From Roridomyces roridus (taxonomy: Eukaryota > Basidiomycota > Agaricomycetes > Agaricales > Mycenaceae), in contig JARKIF010000008.1 of the NCBI GenBank assembly GCA_029378245.1, positions 1,860,001-1,924,000 on the forward strand: a DNA stretch of 64,000 nt, written 5' to 3'. The notes beneath the pieces are model-generated. The model was not told the DNA's origin and did no database searches. It worked only from the letters and a program-made list of their open reading frames with translations. Position numbers and translations under genes: made by a program. Positions 1 through 10,546 of the stretch are shown piece by piece; position 1 is the first letter of the stretch; each line of letters begins with the position of its first letter.

Positions 1-1383
1 AAACGCTACCCACCCACCCTCAGTAGGGCGCGCGACGCTGGCCTCCCGCGTTATCCCACTGGCCATATGCCACCCGGAAACTCATCCATCCAGCATACGA
101 GGACCGTGCCCCAGAGTTTCAATCCCGAGCTCGTTCGAAAGGATTGGCCCACCTACCCTCCGACCTCGAGCGCCGTGCCACCGACGCAGTTTCCTTCATC
201 CGCGTCAGTTTCAGCTCTCGAGACGGAACAGATATCGAATATCACCCCTGCTACGTCGTTCCAAGAGCCCGCCACCACCACAGATGCAGACGCAGACAAG
301 GCCACCAAGAAGCGAAAGCGGTACGCGTACTTGCCACCTCCATTGATAATCGAGGAAGCTCATCCATCATCTTTTCATAGCGCTACCAAGCCCAAAGTCT
401 CTGAAGAACAGGGAAAGGACGACAAAAAGCGCTTCTCTTTCGCGGACAAGAATCCCGAGGCCGCTGCCTGCATCAACACCTTCGACAGCGAGTCATTGCA
501 GCCTAAGAAGAGACGTCGTAAGGCGCCTGCCGCCGACGCTTCGGCGGCGCCCCAGGTCGCTGCCTCTGCCTCCTCCTCGCGGCGTGGTGGCAAGCGCGTT
601 GCCCAGGCCTCGGGTTCCGCCCCGTCCTCTTGTGCCTACAAATTCCCGTGCGCCCCCCAGCCCGAAAGTGCTGCACAGTCCTCGAGCGGCCCCCAATCTT
701 ACGGTGCCTCCCAGTCTTCGAGGGCTGCCCAGTCTTCGAGGGCTGCTCAAGTCTCGAGGGCTGCTCCAATCATCCCGACCGCTACTCAGCCCTCGAGCGC
801 TGCACAGTCCTCGAGCGGCCCGCAGCTTTACCGTGCCTTTCTGTCTTCGATGGCTACTCCAGTCCCGAGCGCCACCCAATTTCACGGTGCCTCCCAGGCC
901 TCGACCGGCCCCCAGTCTTACGGTGCCCACTACTCCTTGGGTGCTGGTCAGCCCTCGAGTTCCGCCCAATCCCTGGGTGCCTCCCAATCCTCCAGCGCTG
1001 CCCAAATCCCGAGGGCTGCCACCCAGTTTTACGGTACCGCTCAGTCTTTGGGTGCCTACCAGTCGTCGGATGCTGCCCAGTCCTCCAGCGCTGCCCAGTC
1101 CTCCACTTCCGCCCAATTCTCGAGGGCCGCTCAAGTCCCGAGCGCCTCCCAGTTTTACGGTCCCGCCCAGTCCTTGGGTGCCTATCCATCCTCAAGTGCT
1201 TCCGGATTCTCCAGTGCTTCTCTATCCACGAGCACCTCCCAGTACTCGAGCGCCTCCCCATTCACGAGTGCTGCCCGGTTCTTCCCTTCTTACGACAATG
1301 ACATCAATTCTTATGACCCCAATGGCACGCACGAAAACTACCAGACCTACGGCCTCGGCGACGACAATTTCTTTGATTATTGA
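1..1383 (+). CDS. Ser/Ala/Gln-rich low-complexity protein, 5' end outside the window
   Basis: The reading frame is open from base 1, so the gene is probably cut by the left edge; the first in-window ATG is at 67 and would give 438 residues. The first 150 residues are polar and carry two basic clusters that look like nuclear localisation signals (KKRKR near residue 81, KKRRRK near 146). From about residue 160 to 410 the protein is an irregular repeat of Gln-Ser-Ser-x-Ala-Ala and Gln-Phe-Tyr-Gly-x-Ala-Gln-Ser-Leu-Gly units. The last 30 residues are acidic and Asn/Tyr-rich. No folded domain is recognised. A disordered nuclear protein or the tail of a transcription factor fits, but that is inference. 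Other frames over the repeat are also open because of the composition. Confidence 0.6.
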   Translation, partial: KRYPPTLSRARDAGLPRYPTGHMPPGNSSIQHTRTVPQSFNPELVRKDWPTYPPTSSAVPPTQFPSSASVSALETEQISNITPATSFQEPATTTDADADKATKKRKRYAYLPPPLIIEEAHPSSFHSATKPKVSEEQGKDDKKRFSFADKNPEAAACINTFDSESLQPKKRRRKAPAADASAAPQVAASASSSRRGGKRVAQASGSAPSSCAYKFPCAPQPESAAQSSSGPQSYGASQSSRAAQSSRAAQVSRAAPIIPTATQPSSAAQSSSGPQLYRAFLSSMATPVPSATQFHGASQASTGPQSYGAHYSLGAGQPSSSAQSLGASQSSSAAQIPRAATQFYGTAQSLGAYQSSDAAQSSSAAQSSTSAQFSRAAQVPSASQFYGPAQSLGAYPSSSASGFSSASLSTSTSQYSSASPFTSAARFFPSYDNDINSYDPNGTHENYQTYGLGDDNFFDY

Positions 1384-1659
1384 TTCCATCTCTGCATCAC
1401 ACACATTATACGCATATGCATATTTCATTGGTTCCCTGTATCGTTAGCTCATGTACATCTCATCCCAGCGCAACCCCCTCATCCTATCATCCGATATGTA
1501 GTCCAAGGTAAGATACCTAGTTTAGTCGTGGTCGTGGCATAGTTCTCCTCAATACATTGCATTTTTCATTCCATGCCGCATGAATGAATCCAGTGCGATG
1601 TATATAAAGTCCATACTACGACAAAGCACAAAAGTACAACGTTCCACCAATCCATCACA

Positions 1660-2652
1660 TCACCGTCTTCTGTTGGAACTCGGTGGTGGAGGCAACAGGG
1701 GAAAGCCTCCGCCCGAGCTGCTTGATGAAGAAGAGCTGCTCGTAGACGTGGACAAACTGGAGAGGTCCCCCAGGAGGTTCGTTGAAGAAAGCGTGGTGGT
1801 AGTATTATTGGTAGTGGTGTTAGTCGATTTGGGGGCCCGACCGGGGATGTTGATGGAGAAGGTCTGGCCTTCTTTGAGACTGTAGTCCTTCTTCGGCCCT
1901 GCTGGGATGTGCGGCGACGGTTCATCTGAAGCCTCCGTGGAGGGATTCAGAGCTGCTTTGCGGCGCCTGTAGTAGGATGATGAGATGGTGGACAAGAGAG
2001 ACGAGAGATGGGTTTACTTGGTGTAATCCTGCAGCGCCACGTCTGTGCAAATGTTGAGATTAATTCGGGTATTGAAGAGAGTCGGGAAGAGTCGTACTAA
2101 AGTCGAAACTGTCCGTCCGCTCCTGGAAACCCATCCCGATATATGCTTTCTTGCCTGCGTCTTCTACGCGAACGACAAAGTACCGTGAGGAATCGAGCAC
2201 TGCTTCGACGCATGGTCGGGCGGGGTCATATTCCGCCTTGGCGAACACTACAAGAAATGTGAATCCCAGGAGGCACGGATGATATTGAGGCGTACATTCT
2301 CCTGCGTATCCGTGGTGAGTAAACGAAGCAGCAGAAGAGAAATGGATCTAACCAGTTGATGCGTCTTCAAACATTAATGCAGCGCCCGTTGAAGACTTTT
2401 CGATGATACGGAGACGTCCTGGGAGGCATGAGAATGGGCGCGGCACGTTAATGCAGTCAATCCCGACCTTTCCAGAGCGGAGAACCCAGATCGCCCCATT
2501 CGCCTGCGCGATGACCCTCGTTCTTCTTCAGAGGCGGGATCTTGTAGACTGTCAATAGACACAGTTGAGCAATAGCAAGCTTGTAGATGAGGTGCTGAGT
2601 GACCAGAGACTTCGCGTCCGATGTAGAGAATCGATTCAATTTCGTCGTCCAT
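1660..2652 (-). CDS. NECAP-like adaptin-ear-binding coat protein (DUF1681/PH-like)
   Basis: Endocytic accessory protein related to animal NECAP1/2, which binds AP-2 and clathrin-coat components. Exons run from ATG 2652 to the stop at 1660. The N-terminus reads MDDEIESILYIGREV and continues after a 55-nt intron (2603-2549) into VYKIPPLKKNEGHRAGEW, the family signature. Later exons give FAKAEYDPARPCVEAVLDSS, YFVVRVEDAGKKAYIGMGF and, after splicing near 2087, DSFDFNVALQDYTK. The C-terminus carries the family's KEGQTFSINI motif and a NLLGDL segment, followed by poly-Ser. The intron near 2248-2350 is unusually long (about 105 nt) for this locus. The gene is divergent from the CSN8-like gene, with 64 bp between the two start codons. 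Confidence 0.85.
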
Positions 2653-2716
2653 GAGGTGTAAAGTCAGGAAGCGGTGTGATTAGGCGCTTATTTCTTTGTG
2701 TCTTCCACCATCTACA
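2653..2716. promoter_or_regulatory. 64-bp divergent promoter between NECAP-like and CSN8-like genes
   Basis: Only 64 bases separate the two start codons, so the 5' leaders must overlap this interval or extend into each other's gene. No clear TATA box is seen. Confidence 0.5.
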
Positions 2717-3789
2717 ATGTCTGGCGGCCCTCCTACCCCACCACCCATCTCTGCGACAGAGATTCAAGACGCGACGCGTACCATCGTGCCTCCTTTGCCA
2801 GCTGCTGCTGCTGCTGCCTCGACCTCGACATCCGCACCCGTAGCAGCAGCCGCGCCTCCCCCGCCACCCAGAGAGGACCATTACACCCTCATCTTCCCCG
2901 AGATCGCCAGCCTTGCGTCCGATAAAAAATTCGTGGCCCTCACTTCCTTGGCCGAGAGGAACGACATCATTGTATGCTCAACTTTCGCCACCGTTCCTGT
3001 TAGATTCTCAATTTCGTATGCAGTCGGAGGACCGTTCCCCAAATCGTTTGCTTGTAATCGCGCCTCTGGTTCTTGCATATCTCATCATGGACGATCTGTG
3101 AGTGCATCGCGCCCAATCACAGCTCTGCTCGTCTGACTCGCATGACCAGCCCTCCAGCACTTCGCGCATTGTACCGTCTGCCGACTAATCTTCAAGCCGT
3201 GCCGTTGGCAAAGCAACTTTACGCGTTGTTGGCCTCGACGTCGGAACGGAAATATGCCAACGTATATGCGCGTGTCCAGGGGTTCTCGGAACTCGTCTCG
3301 CAGCCTGATTTCTACAACACGTCGCTCGGCGCACTCCTTGGCCTCATGATCTCCACTTTCCTTGGTCCGTATATATACCCATTTTTTGGAGCACAGCCTC
3401 ACTTCGTCCCAAGACGCGTTCCGCTCGAGAACGTTCGATCTCTTGGTCAAAGCATACACGTCCCTCCCCCTTGCTCTCGCGCAGACATATCTCGGACTGC
3501 CTGCTGATGAGGTCCTTGCCGGTCAGCCTTGTTCCTTTCCTCACTCCCTACTCTTCGCTAAATACACCCACTACAGTCGCTTCCAAGAGCGGCTGGTCTT
3601 ACGACACCTCCACCCAAGTGCTCACCCCTCAAAAACCCACCCAAACAGCCTCTGCAAGCAACGTCTTCTCTCGTACGTCTTTTGTCCTCAACTTTGCAGT
3701 TCATTCTGACTTGGGTGGAACAAACAGCCTTCTCCACCCTCAATACGTTCAACGCTATAGCTGACAGTGTAGCGAAACTCGAAACGTAG
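2717..3789 (+). CDS. COP9 signalosome subunit 8-like protein (CSN8/PSMD8/EIF3K domain)
   Basis: Predicted small PCI-type subunit of the COP9 signalosome, the deneddylase of cullin-RING ligases. The ATG at 2717 starts MSGGPPTPPP and an Ala/Pro-rich linker. Exons then give SEDRSPNRLLVIAPLVLAYL, PPALRALYRLPTNLQ, LGALLGLMISTFL, EHSLTSSQDAFRSRTFDLL and a long helix ending LGLPADEVLA. A 55-nt intron is followed by SKSGWSYDTSTQVLTPQKP, the winged-helix end typical of CSN8. The final exon ends at TAG 3789. The junction near 3360-3385 does not splice cleanly in silico: it needs a 28-nt intron or an unrecognised site. All other introns are regular GT-AG. Confidence 0.8.
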
Positions 3790-4017
3790 CCCAACTCTTT
3801 TTTTGTGTATTCTTTTTTGCTGTAGAAATAAACGCCACCACCAAACTGGGCTTTTCATCTTTTGAATTTCACTATTAATTCGAGGATACATGTACGACAA
3901 GGCCAAAAACGCGATACGCTACAAAGGCGGAAAACCAGTAAGAAGGATACAGGAATGCAAGATGGATACAGATGATTAGTTGTGTGGTATAGGTAGGTAG
4001 GTCGTTAAAGTTTTGCT

Positions 4018-5848
4018 TCAGATCCCGAAAACTTGATAGTCGTATTGCACCTGTGCGCCCCAGAAAGAGGGATCGCACGCACCAGCCGGGATCTCACCAC
4101 TAGGAGCCGAGGAAGAGCCACCAAGCTGATGCGCATGCACATCACTCGTGGTCGCCGGAGTCCACGTAGAATATCCAGCAGCGTTGGGCGACCCAGTGGC
4201 GAGGAACGCCTTGTACCTCGCCTGCATCTCGATCGTCAACCCACCCTGCGCAGCACTCGGGTTCGGCACCGTCCCAAATACAATCTCGATATCATCCTGG
4301 TGGCAAACAGAACCCGACTCGAGGCAAAACGCAATGTCGTTGTTCGCGGGGTAGGTGGCGCCAGTGACGTACACACCGACAAACGCCTTGCCGCCGTGGC
4401 CGGACCAGCTGCGCGCAAGTGACCAGGTAGGGCAGCGCCAGACTTCGTCCGTGCCGAGCGTCTCGAGCGGTACGCGGGTGTCACTGACGCCAGTAAGGTT
4501 GTAGAAGGGCGAGTTCTGGACGAGAGTGGTGCGGTCCGTGCCGAGGCTGGCCTCGCAGACGGGCGCAAACAGCGAGTTGCCGATGCTCTGGGGGAACATG
4601 CCGTAGATGGTGGGTCCGGCTTCGTTCTTGACATTCGACAGCAGAATGGGCTTGTTGACGGCGGGGAACGGCGCAGTGAGGTCAAGGGGTGTGGTGATCA
4701 GCTTGCCGTCGCGAACCGGGCGGATGGGCTCTGCAAGGCCGGTTGAGGCGTCGATAGTGGACGCCTCGTTGCCAAGAGTGACCTGGGCATTGATGATGGA
4801 ATCCACAGAAAGTTTCGCCTGGCACGCTGTGTCGGAGGCAGCACACCCAACGAGCTGGTTGAAGGAGCTCTGGAGCAAGCCCTGCGTGGAAACATTCAAA
4901 AAGCCGTAGTTCTGGGCAAACGTTAGTCGGAAGAAGAATAAAAGAAGGAGAACATACAATAGGGTCCGACTGCAGGATAGCGCTCTGGAACAACGACGAT
5001 GCGGAGGGAGTGGCCAATAAGGCACGAATCATCCCAGCCCCACTACTCTGGCCAGCAAGGGTGATCTTGCTGGCACTTCCGCCAAAGGAAGGAACCACCT
5101 TGGCCAAAAAGGTCAACGCGTTGACCGTGTCCTTGACAGCTAAGTTGGTCCCGCCGTTGGGAGCCATAAAGCCAAGCTAGGCAAAGTCAGACAGGTAAAC
5201 GATTGGAAGAAAATCCCAACGTACAGCGCCCAGCCGGTATTGCATAACAGCGACGATAGAGTTGGTCGCAATGGCCAATTTAGAGCCATCGAGACCGGGG
5301 CCAGTCGCAGAACCAGCGACGAAGCTGCCGCCGTGAATCCAAAGGAGGGTGGGGGCACCACTATTGGCCTTGAGTGACGTCGGGACGTAGAGGATCATGG
5401 ACAGGCAGTCCTCCGTGTAGGTGGAGGGATCAACGAGCGACTGCGGGCATGCAAGCGGCAGCGCGGAAGCGTTGGTCGCGCCATTGCTAAATAAGATTGA
5501 GAAAACGCAAGGTATGAATAATAGCGCAACGTACGGGAGAGCCCATTTGGTAGCCACGGTCGATGCAGCCCATCGCGTAGCAGACGCGTATTTGACTGCA
5601 AACCGATTCGCTCCGTTTCCGTCCGACACCCCTTGCGCCACGCCAATGGGCGTGGTGACTTGGTCACTGGCTGCCAGGACCTTTGCGCAAAGTTGGTTGA
5701 TTATTGGCAAGTCGCACAAGTTGGGCAGGCCGAGATTGACGGCGGGGAATACGGGGGTGTTTCGTAGGGATGTGGTGGTGGTCAAACCGGCCAAAGGTGC
5801 AGCCCAGCACGCGGATGTGAACAAGGGAAGGAGGGCGAGGGCGAGCAT
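4018..5848 (-). CDS. Secreted type-B carboxylesterase/lipase (alpha/beta hydrolase)
   Basis: Extracellular esterase of the carboxylesterase type-B family. ATG 5848 begins a signal peptide (MLALALLPLFTSACWAAP). Four exons join at PNGATNASA, YRLGA/LGFMAPNGG and ILQSDPI/NYGFLN through GT-AG introns of about 45-55 nt. Family landmarks are EDCLSMILYVP, the oxyanion loop LLWIHGGSFVAGS, the nucleophile elbow GQSSGAG (Ser is the catalytic nucleophile) and a C-terminal CHQDDIEIVFG, where the His sits at the usual catalytic position although the following residues are atypical. Several Cys pairs suit a secreted enzyme. Substrate cannot be told from sequence. It is flanked by 2.5 kb of non-coding DNA on its 5' side. 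Confidence 0.88.
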
Positions 5849-8369
5849 TTGGATCGGAGAGACCAGGGAGAGGAAGGGTGGGGAGACCGAGCGCGGGTGA
5901 GCGATGGTCGACTGGACGGTAGGTATTTATATGATACTGGCCAGCAGTAATAGCCCAGGAACACGCGGGTGGGCGAGAAGAACTTGCATGAGGTGCAGCC
6001 GAGGGTGAATATTTGACGGGAAAATACAATGAAGACCTAATTGGCATGTTGTGGTTCTTGGCTTTGTTCCTATTTCGGTCGGCTTTGCACACCACCAAAT
6101 CCAACTTTGTACTTCCGTGCGCTCAATTCTCATGGTATTGTCGCCGCCGCTGGATACCCGCCTGGCTATTCTCCCGAGCAACGAGTAGGACAAAAAAAAC
6201 CCACAATAAGCCAGCCCACAAGAAAGCAACAAAACATCTTCTTGGCCTGTGACTTCTCTGCGTTCTTCTGATCTTCTCGAGTCCTCGAACCGGGAATCAA
6301 CCCTCCGTGTGTCTTCCAACAGACTGCGCGTCCAAACGTAGAAGAAGGGCGAGTAAAAACAAGACTTGTCTCCAACAACAAACGGCCTTGTGTCTCCATT
6401 TTTCCATTTTTCAAGACGACGAAGAATATAACACCCGACTGATACCGGCGTCAATAACTTCCTTGTACTCTTCCATTCTATTTGGGCGAATATAACACCG
6501 AACGGGAACTTCTACCGCTGCCACTCGGAGGGCAGGGCGCCATTTTTGTTTGGAACCAGCGAACGAGGCCGTTCTAATTCATAATCTTAGGCTGGTCAGT
6601 GACGACCTTGTACTGTGTATTGACTGTCGAAAATACAACACAGTTAGCCAAGGCGGCCGGGCTTGAGCGCCCCTTGAAAAACAAGAACAGCATTCCTTTC
6701 CTCTCTTTGTCGGGAGTGCTACACCTTAACGCGCCAACCTCACTTGTCCTTCCTGCGGGCGGTTTCTCTGCCTGCATCTCGGCGCAACAGAGCAAGTCCA
6801 GCCGAACTCTGAATTACCAGTGCGCCGGGAGCAAGCCCACCTTGAATGTGACCACACTGCACCCAACGCCAGATCTCCCGTGCTCTCTGTCGTCGATCAA
6901 GGAGTGCAACGTTTGGCTTTCTTCTGGTGGTCAAGGCGAACGCTCCTCCGATGGTCTGCTTCTTGGCTACTACAAACAATGCCGTTCCATAATCTCCAGG
7001 CTGGTCAGTGACGACCTTGTACTGTGTATTGAAATTTGACTGTCGAAAATACAACACAGTCTGCCAAGGCGGCCGTGTTTTGGGGCCCCTTTAAAAACAA
7101 GAACCACATTCCTTTCCTCCATCGACGATTTTCTCTTTGTCGGGAGTGCCACTCCAGCTTGTCCTTCCTACGCGCGGTTTCTCTGCCTGCATCTCGGCGC
7201 CACCAACTCGAACTCGCCAGTGCGCCGGCAGCAAGTGACAGATGCTTTTGACTCTCCGACGACGCTGTACCCAACGCCAAGTCTCCCGTGCTCTCTGTCG
7301 TCAATTCGGAGTACATCGTTCGTCTTTCTTCTGGTGGTCAGGGGGAACGCTCCTCCGATGGTCTGCTGCTCCATGGAGCAGAACGGAAAGGACGTGCTTT
7401 TTATTCGAATAATTCGGGCGGGTATGTACGTCGTTTGGCGGCGTCCTTTCCGATTGACCCTGTTGTCTGCACACAAATGTAAGACTCCAAACGGGTGTTT
7501 ATCATCTGTGCGGAGGGCGATGGCACTATTATTTCAATATGGATTCTGCCGAGGCCGCGACGGTGCTCGCTTCGCTTCGCAGAGTGCTGAATGTGGCTAC
7601 ATGGCTTCTGCTCAAGGTCCCAATAGTGTGCACCCGTGTATCAAGAATTGAGCGAGTTTTGCATTGGTTCTTCGACGATTTGTTCTTGTTTCATTCCCAA
7701 CTCTACATACCCATGCTTCAGATCAACTTCAGATGATGCGTTTGATTGTATCATGTTCCGGATCAAGGCGTTAGTGACCCTGAACGCTCACCTCCTTGAA
7801 GAGTTCCGCTAGTTTGCACTCTCGTCACGATAATTTCCTGGGCGCCACAGGAGCACGGGTTGCGCGGGCTCTCAATTCAATTCCAATGCCGTCTCTGCAT
7901 CCGTGAATATGCGGGGCCGCTCGGCGTCAGCGCGATTACGGCACCATCCGCCCGACTTGCAAACTCCGACGGAAGCAAATTTTTATCTCGAGTAGCGGCC
8001 GCAAAAGTTAGGGAAGGATTCAGACAGGGGAAGACTCAGACGATATCGTTCAGGGCACCCTCTGGCTTGGGTGAGTCCAGACACCTTGTACATGTTTCCG
8101 GGTTGCTTTCCTCACAGGCACCGACACTATATCACGCAAATGCCCAACAAATGCCCCGAATATCCGCGGATCGCGATGAAGCGATCCGAATAAGGCTACG
8201 GTGGCGGTGTACTCTATATCTCATGGCCCGTCTCTCCCGTGTGTGCCTTTTTGCTCCCACCGCATCCTTTCCTCTTTCCTTTCTGCTGCCATCTTGTATT
8301 GTATACCAAAAGCCTTGACCGGCACGCCTTACCGCAGCTTACATTGACCAACTCGAGTCCCGACTTGCA
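5849..8369. other. 2.5-kb intergenic region with a diverged tandem repeat
   Basis: No convincing gene. Open frames here are short and lack family resemblance. The region contains the promoter side of the carboxylesterase, the 400-bp tandem repeat described separately, and possibly a 5' exon of the F-box gene at about 8151-8208. Confidence 0.6.
6568..7367. repeat. Diverged tandem duplication, two copies of about 400 bp
   Basis: Copy A spans about 6568-6966 and copy B about 6981-7367. They share blocks in the same order: GGCTGGTCAGTGACGACC, then ACTGTCGAAAATACAACAC, CCAAGGCGGCCG, CTCTTTGTCGGGAGTGC, GGTTTCTCTGCCTGCATCTC, CCCGTGCTCTCTGTCGTC and GCTCCTCCGATGGTCTGCT. Small insertions separate the copies. 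Neither copy encodes a recognisable protein. The origin (old mobile element or simple duplication) is unknown. Confidence 0.8.
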
Positions 8370-9716
8370 ATGCTCGAGGAACCTCTCGCGTACCTCCACC
8401 GCCAGCAGACCCATCTCCTCCGCTCCGTCGAAACACATAAAGCCATACTCTCCCCCATTCGCCGTCTTCCTCCGGAAATCATCGCAGAGATTTTTGCGTT
8501 TACCGTCGAGGCCACCTTTCATTTTGGCGACATCTCGGAGGTTATGGGTCCGATGTCGCAGCATGCGCCCTGGGTTTTCACGCGTGTCTGTCGCCGTTGG
8601 GCGGAAATCGCCCTCGCAATGCCGTCACTGTGGTCCATGGTATTCTTGGACCTTGATCGCTTTGGCGAGCGGGGCACGGTGGAGATGATCAAACTTTTGC
8701 ACGAGCGGTCAAGGAATATGCAGCTCACGCTCAAGATTTTCTGCGAGCAGACGGGACGGCGGTCACATCATGTGCTAGACGCCGCCCTGGCACACGTCGA
8801 ACGGTGGAGAAACGCAGACCTGTACCTCAAGCTTCCTCTGTTACTCCGCCTCGCCGCTATACGAGACCGGTTGTCCTCATTGACGACGCTGACCATGTCA
8901 CTTGATGTTGACCTGGACGAAGTGGGTTCCGCGGTCGATCCCGAATTCTGGAACATTTTTGCGGCAGCACCCAAACTCACAGCATTGTGCGCTTCGTTTT
9001 GGGACAATGACCAACTGCGTCGCTCGCCTTTTGTCTTTCCGTGGCACCAGCTAACGCGGCTGTCCACGACGTTTTCCACCGACTCGGAAGCGTTGTCCGT
9101 GCTTCAACGGCTATCGAATATCGTCGACTGCCGACTGGAGTACGTGAAGTCCGACGGCCTCGCCCCACATCTCCCCATCTGTCTTCCACATCTGCGGCAT
9201 CTGCTCGTGCAGATTGACGAGACCATGCTCGAGCCAGCGCCAAAGCGGCCGGGGAAACAGCCCTCGCCTTCCCTCCTCGACAGCCTGGAGACACCCATCC
9301 TCGAGAACCTCACGACGCACCAAACAGCGGATATCACCGCCGTACTTGCACTTGTCACGCGCTCGCGGTGTGCTGGCTCCTTGAAGGAGCTGCACTTTCA
9401 TACCACACCGCTCCGTGCAGACACGGTTCTCCCAGTCCTACGGATTCTACCGCGTCTCGAAGTTCTCGAGGTGGGCGACCTCAATGGGTCGCTCCTACCC
9501 AGGACGCCGACTCTGATACCCGGGTTCGTCCGTGCATTGGCGGCAGATTGGCTTGTGACGCGTGGTGGGCGCCGACAGCTTGCGGCGCGCATTGTGGATG
9601 GTTTGTATAACCACGATATATCGGACTTGCTGGCGTCATTGGAAGACGAGGGCTTGTTCGTCACTGTTTCTGCGCACACGCGGTTTCAGTCGCTCGTCAC
9701 GGACAGTTTTCTCTGA
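8370..9716 (+). CDS. F-box-like protein (agaricomycete expansion type)
   Basis: 448 residues from ATG 8370. The N-terminus is a helix followed by SPIRRLPPEIIAEIFAF, the F-box core of this large mushroom family, then VCRRWAEIALAMPSLWS, the usual second half. The rest is a weak leucine-rich-like region (for example LTALCASFW, LPHLRHLLVQ and LRILPRLEVLEVGDL). Such proteins are presumed SCF-type adaptors. The frame is open upstream as YIDQLESRLA, so the true start may be an exon at 8151-8208 (MPRISADRDEAIRIRLRW) joined by an intron ending at 8337. That donor is weak, so I give the safe start. No regulatory signal is visible. Confidence 0.8.
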   Translation: MLEEPLAYLHRQQTHLLRSVETHKAILSPIRRLPPEIIAEIFAFTVEATFHFGDISEVMGPMSQHAPWVFTRVCRRWAEIALAMPSLWSMVFLDLDRFGERGTVEMIKLLHERSRNMQLTLKIFCEQTGRRSHHVLDAALAHVERWRNADLYLKLPLLLRLAAIRDRLSSLTTLTMSLDVDLDEVGSAVDPEFWNIFAAAPKLTALCASFWDNDQLRRSPFVFPWHQLTRLSTTFSTDSEALSVLQRLSNIVDCRLEYVKSDGLAPHLPICLPHLRHLLVQIDETMLEPAPKRPGKQPSPSLLDSLETPILENLTTHQTADITAVLALVTRSRCAGSLKELHFHTTPLRADTVLPVLRILPRLEVLEVGDLNGSLLPRTPTLIPGFVRALAADWLVTRGGRRQLAARIVDGLYNHDISDLLASLEDEGLFVTVSAHTRFQSLVTDSFL

Positions 9717-10546
9717 TTTTTATTCGTATTGGAGTGTTGTGTCGATTTTTTGTTGCTTTGCTTTGATACCACAAGGACCATCGGGACCCGGGTGTACCTG
9801 GGTTCCCTCAGTGTAATGTAAATCCCTGTATGTACTTTACGTTGTTCTGATAATTGAGATCTCGCTTGTGCGCCATGCACCCACTTGTGGATCCGCTGAA
9901 CTTGAGGAGAGACACATGGTTTTCTTCCGTGGCCATGTGGGTGGTATGGCATCACAGAGAAGCAAGCGGGGTTCTGATGGCGGTGTGGTGGAAAATATTG
10001 TGTCCCGAGAGACGGCCACCGGCGGGCCAGAGGGATTATGCGGTGAGCTCTCAGCTCACTCGAGTCCGCGGATGATAGATTGTGCCTCAAGATATTCGGA
10101 GTATCGCCCTCCGGATGGCTCAGGAACATAGGTAGCTGCTGGCGGGTAGATTCGGTGGTCAAGAGTGTAACGGTATTTGGGTTGAAGAGAGGAGGTTGAT
10201 TTCCGGAACTCGGCCCGAAGTCGCATCAAACGCAACCAGTCATCAAACGCTTGCCAAACGCGCTCACGCGTCTCGAATAGTCCCAGGTCTGGTCTTTACT
10301 GCAGGTTTGTCTCAGGTCTTCGATCCTGCTCTCGTCAACTGTCCCTTTGACTACTGGGAAACGTCAGAATGTCGCATTGGAAGCGCTCATTTGGGGGCAT
10401 TGTAATACCCGTGGCGCTGGCGGCTGAACAAAGGCCGCAACAAAGGCCGCTTTATGAGCTTTCTCCGTGGACCCACAAGCCTCGTGTGCCACCTAATTTA
10501 AGCGCCCAACGCTGTAGACTGTCGTCTTTCACCTCTTACTGCGACC
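9717..10546. other. Intergenic region, no gene seen
   Basis: About 830 bp between the F-box-like gene and the sacsin-like gene. A 158-codon frame on the minus strand has low-complexity composition and no recognisable domain, so I do not call it. Confidence 0.5.

Noticed and set aside
493..1134. Long antisense and alternative frames over the Ser/Ala/Gln repeat
   Set aside because: They arise from the GC-rich repeat pattern of the sense gene; the sense frame has sensible N- and C-terminal parts.
9686..10162. 158-codon minus-strand open frame
   Set aside because: Low-complexity composition, overlaps the end of the F-box gene, no domain and no splice support.
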